A stretch of DNA of 64,000 nucleotides from an uncultured Tateyamaria sp. (GTDB lineage Bacteria > Pseudomonadota > Alphaproteobacteria > Rhodobacterales > Rhodobacteraceae), in the NCBI GenBank assembly GCA_905480645.1, contig CAJQRC010000013.1:1-64000 (forward strand), written 5' to 3'. A program made the position numbers and the translations under genes. Positions 63,584 to 64,000 of this stretch are shown piece after piece. How positions within the stretch are numbered: the stretch's first letter is position 1; each line of letters begins with the position of its first letter. The notes beneath the pieces are model-generated. The model was not told the origin of the DNA and searched no databases. It saw only the letters and a program-made list of their open reading frames with translations.

Positions 63584-63790
63584 TCATTGTTGGTATGGGT
63601 TGCCGAAGCCATAAATTCGAAGAGCCCCTCTATCTTCTGAGCGGCCGTAAAAATTGAAATTTAAATCTAAATCAGCTCTGGTGTGGTCGGACATAGTTTT
63701 GTCCAAATTGCCAGTTATGCAGGCGACCCCGCTTAGACAATGGGAAGGGCTGATCATAGAAGTAACTCGTTTATTTAACTTTAATGCCAT
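63584..63790 (-). CDS. Hypothetical 68-aa protein
   Basis: 68 codons from ATG 63790, ending in a distinctive DLNFNFYGRSEDRGALRIYG and FGNPYQQ. No family recognised; no signal peptide or strong RBS seen. The conserved-looking C-terminus could equally be the tail of a decayed larger gene. Confidence 0.3.
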   Translation of the reverse strand: MALKLNKRVTSMISPSHCLSGVACITGNLDKTMSDHTRADLDLNFNFYGRSEDRGALRIYGFGNPYQQ

Positions 63791-64000
63791 CTAAAATGAA
63801 GTTTTCCATATTGTTATCAGAGTAAACGTTGCTAAACTTTGTTGTTCCGATAATAAAATTGATTGATGCCTGTTATGCCGCTGTTTTTTTATTTTGGCAT
63901 CATCAGCCAGAAATACTCTGTTACTAAATTGTCCTACTTGGACCTACAGGTTCTGATCCCAGACACTTTTTAATGATTGGAACGGATACTTGGGCTTTGG
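63791..64000. other. Right-edge sequence, nothing recognised
   Basis: 210 bp, AT-rich, no supported gene or motif. A gene entering from the right cannot be excluded. Confidence 0.4.

Noticed and set aside
1-64000. CRISPR arrays, prophage or intact insertion sequences
   Set aside because: No regularly spaced repeats, no transposase or phage structural genes, and no terminal inverted repeats flanking a transposase were seen.

Overview
The window reads as chromosomal DNA of a marine alphaproteobacterium, most likely Rhodobacterales (Roseobacter group). Signs are a moderately AT-rich base composition (judged by eye), dense operons joined by ATGA or GTGA stop/start overlaps, and a very high share of ABC uptake systems for organic nitrogen and carbon compounds. 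Family-level gene content also fits: polyamine-type, dipeptide-type and sugar-type transporters, PuuB/DMGDH-type amine oxidases, Rieske monooxygenases, HisD-like dehydrogenases, DSD1/MlrC enzymes, GFA and SRAP proteins. No rRNA, tRNA, CRISPR array, prophage or intact insertion sequence was seen. Species cannot be assigned from the sequence alone.

Layout. (1) 1-7720: a minus-strand operon of a MalK/SBP/MalF/MalG-type ABC importer, followed by SnoaL-like and histidinol-dehydrogenase-like enzymes and another SnoaL-like gene cut by the left edge. A divergent tandem-SnoaL gene shares a promoter region carrying LacI-like palindromes. (2) 8228-20562: an amine-utilisation island. A GntR regulator and a GT1 glycosyltransferase face a long plus-strand operon of a PotD-B-C-A importer, a second GT1, two small cupins, an aminoglycoside-phosphotransferase-fold kinase, an aldehyde dehydrogenase and a PuuB-like FAD oxidase. 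This combination is the best candidate for an undescribed pathway. (3) 20770-22450: a decayed Rieske oxygenase gene beside an intact one. (4) 22674-31832: a dipeptide-type ABC operon with an MlrC-like metallopeptidase and a DSD1-like PLP enzyme, facing ridA and an RpiR regulator across two nearly identical palindromic operators. (5) 32152-34278: gene debris (glutamine-amidotransferase-like and UrtE fragments), an EamA exporter and a DUF4149 membrane protein. (6) 34316-46084: a sugar or polyol module with an ABC importer, SDR, aldolase-dehydrogenase fusion, FGGY kinase, SorC regulator and glycerol-1-phosphate-dehydrogenase-like enzyme. (7) 46312-50102: a polar amino-acid ABC importer and a histidine phosphatase. 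(8) 50563-64000: scattered genes including a sirtuin-like protein without zinc cysteines, a GAF-LuxR regulator, a Tat-exported metallo-hydrolase, a P1 peptidase, an amidase, a truncated UTRA protein, a dimethylglycine/sarcosine-dehydrogenase-like enzyme, a GFA protein, a sugar-nucleotide epimerase, an SRAP protein and a small secreted barrel-like protein.

How the parts work together. Most of the window is a string of self-contained scavenging modules, each with importer, catabolic enzymes and often its own regulator. All five solute-binding-protein genes are followed at once by an inverted repeat able to form a hairpin before the next gene, a uniform design that would favour extra binding protein. 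Broken genes lie mostly at the borders between modules, as expected where cassettes have been exchanged.
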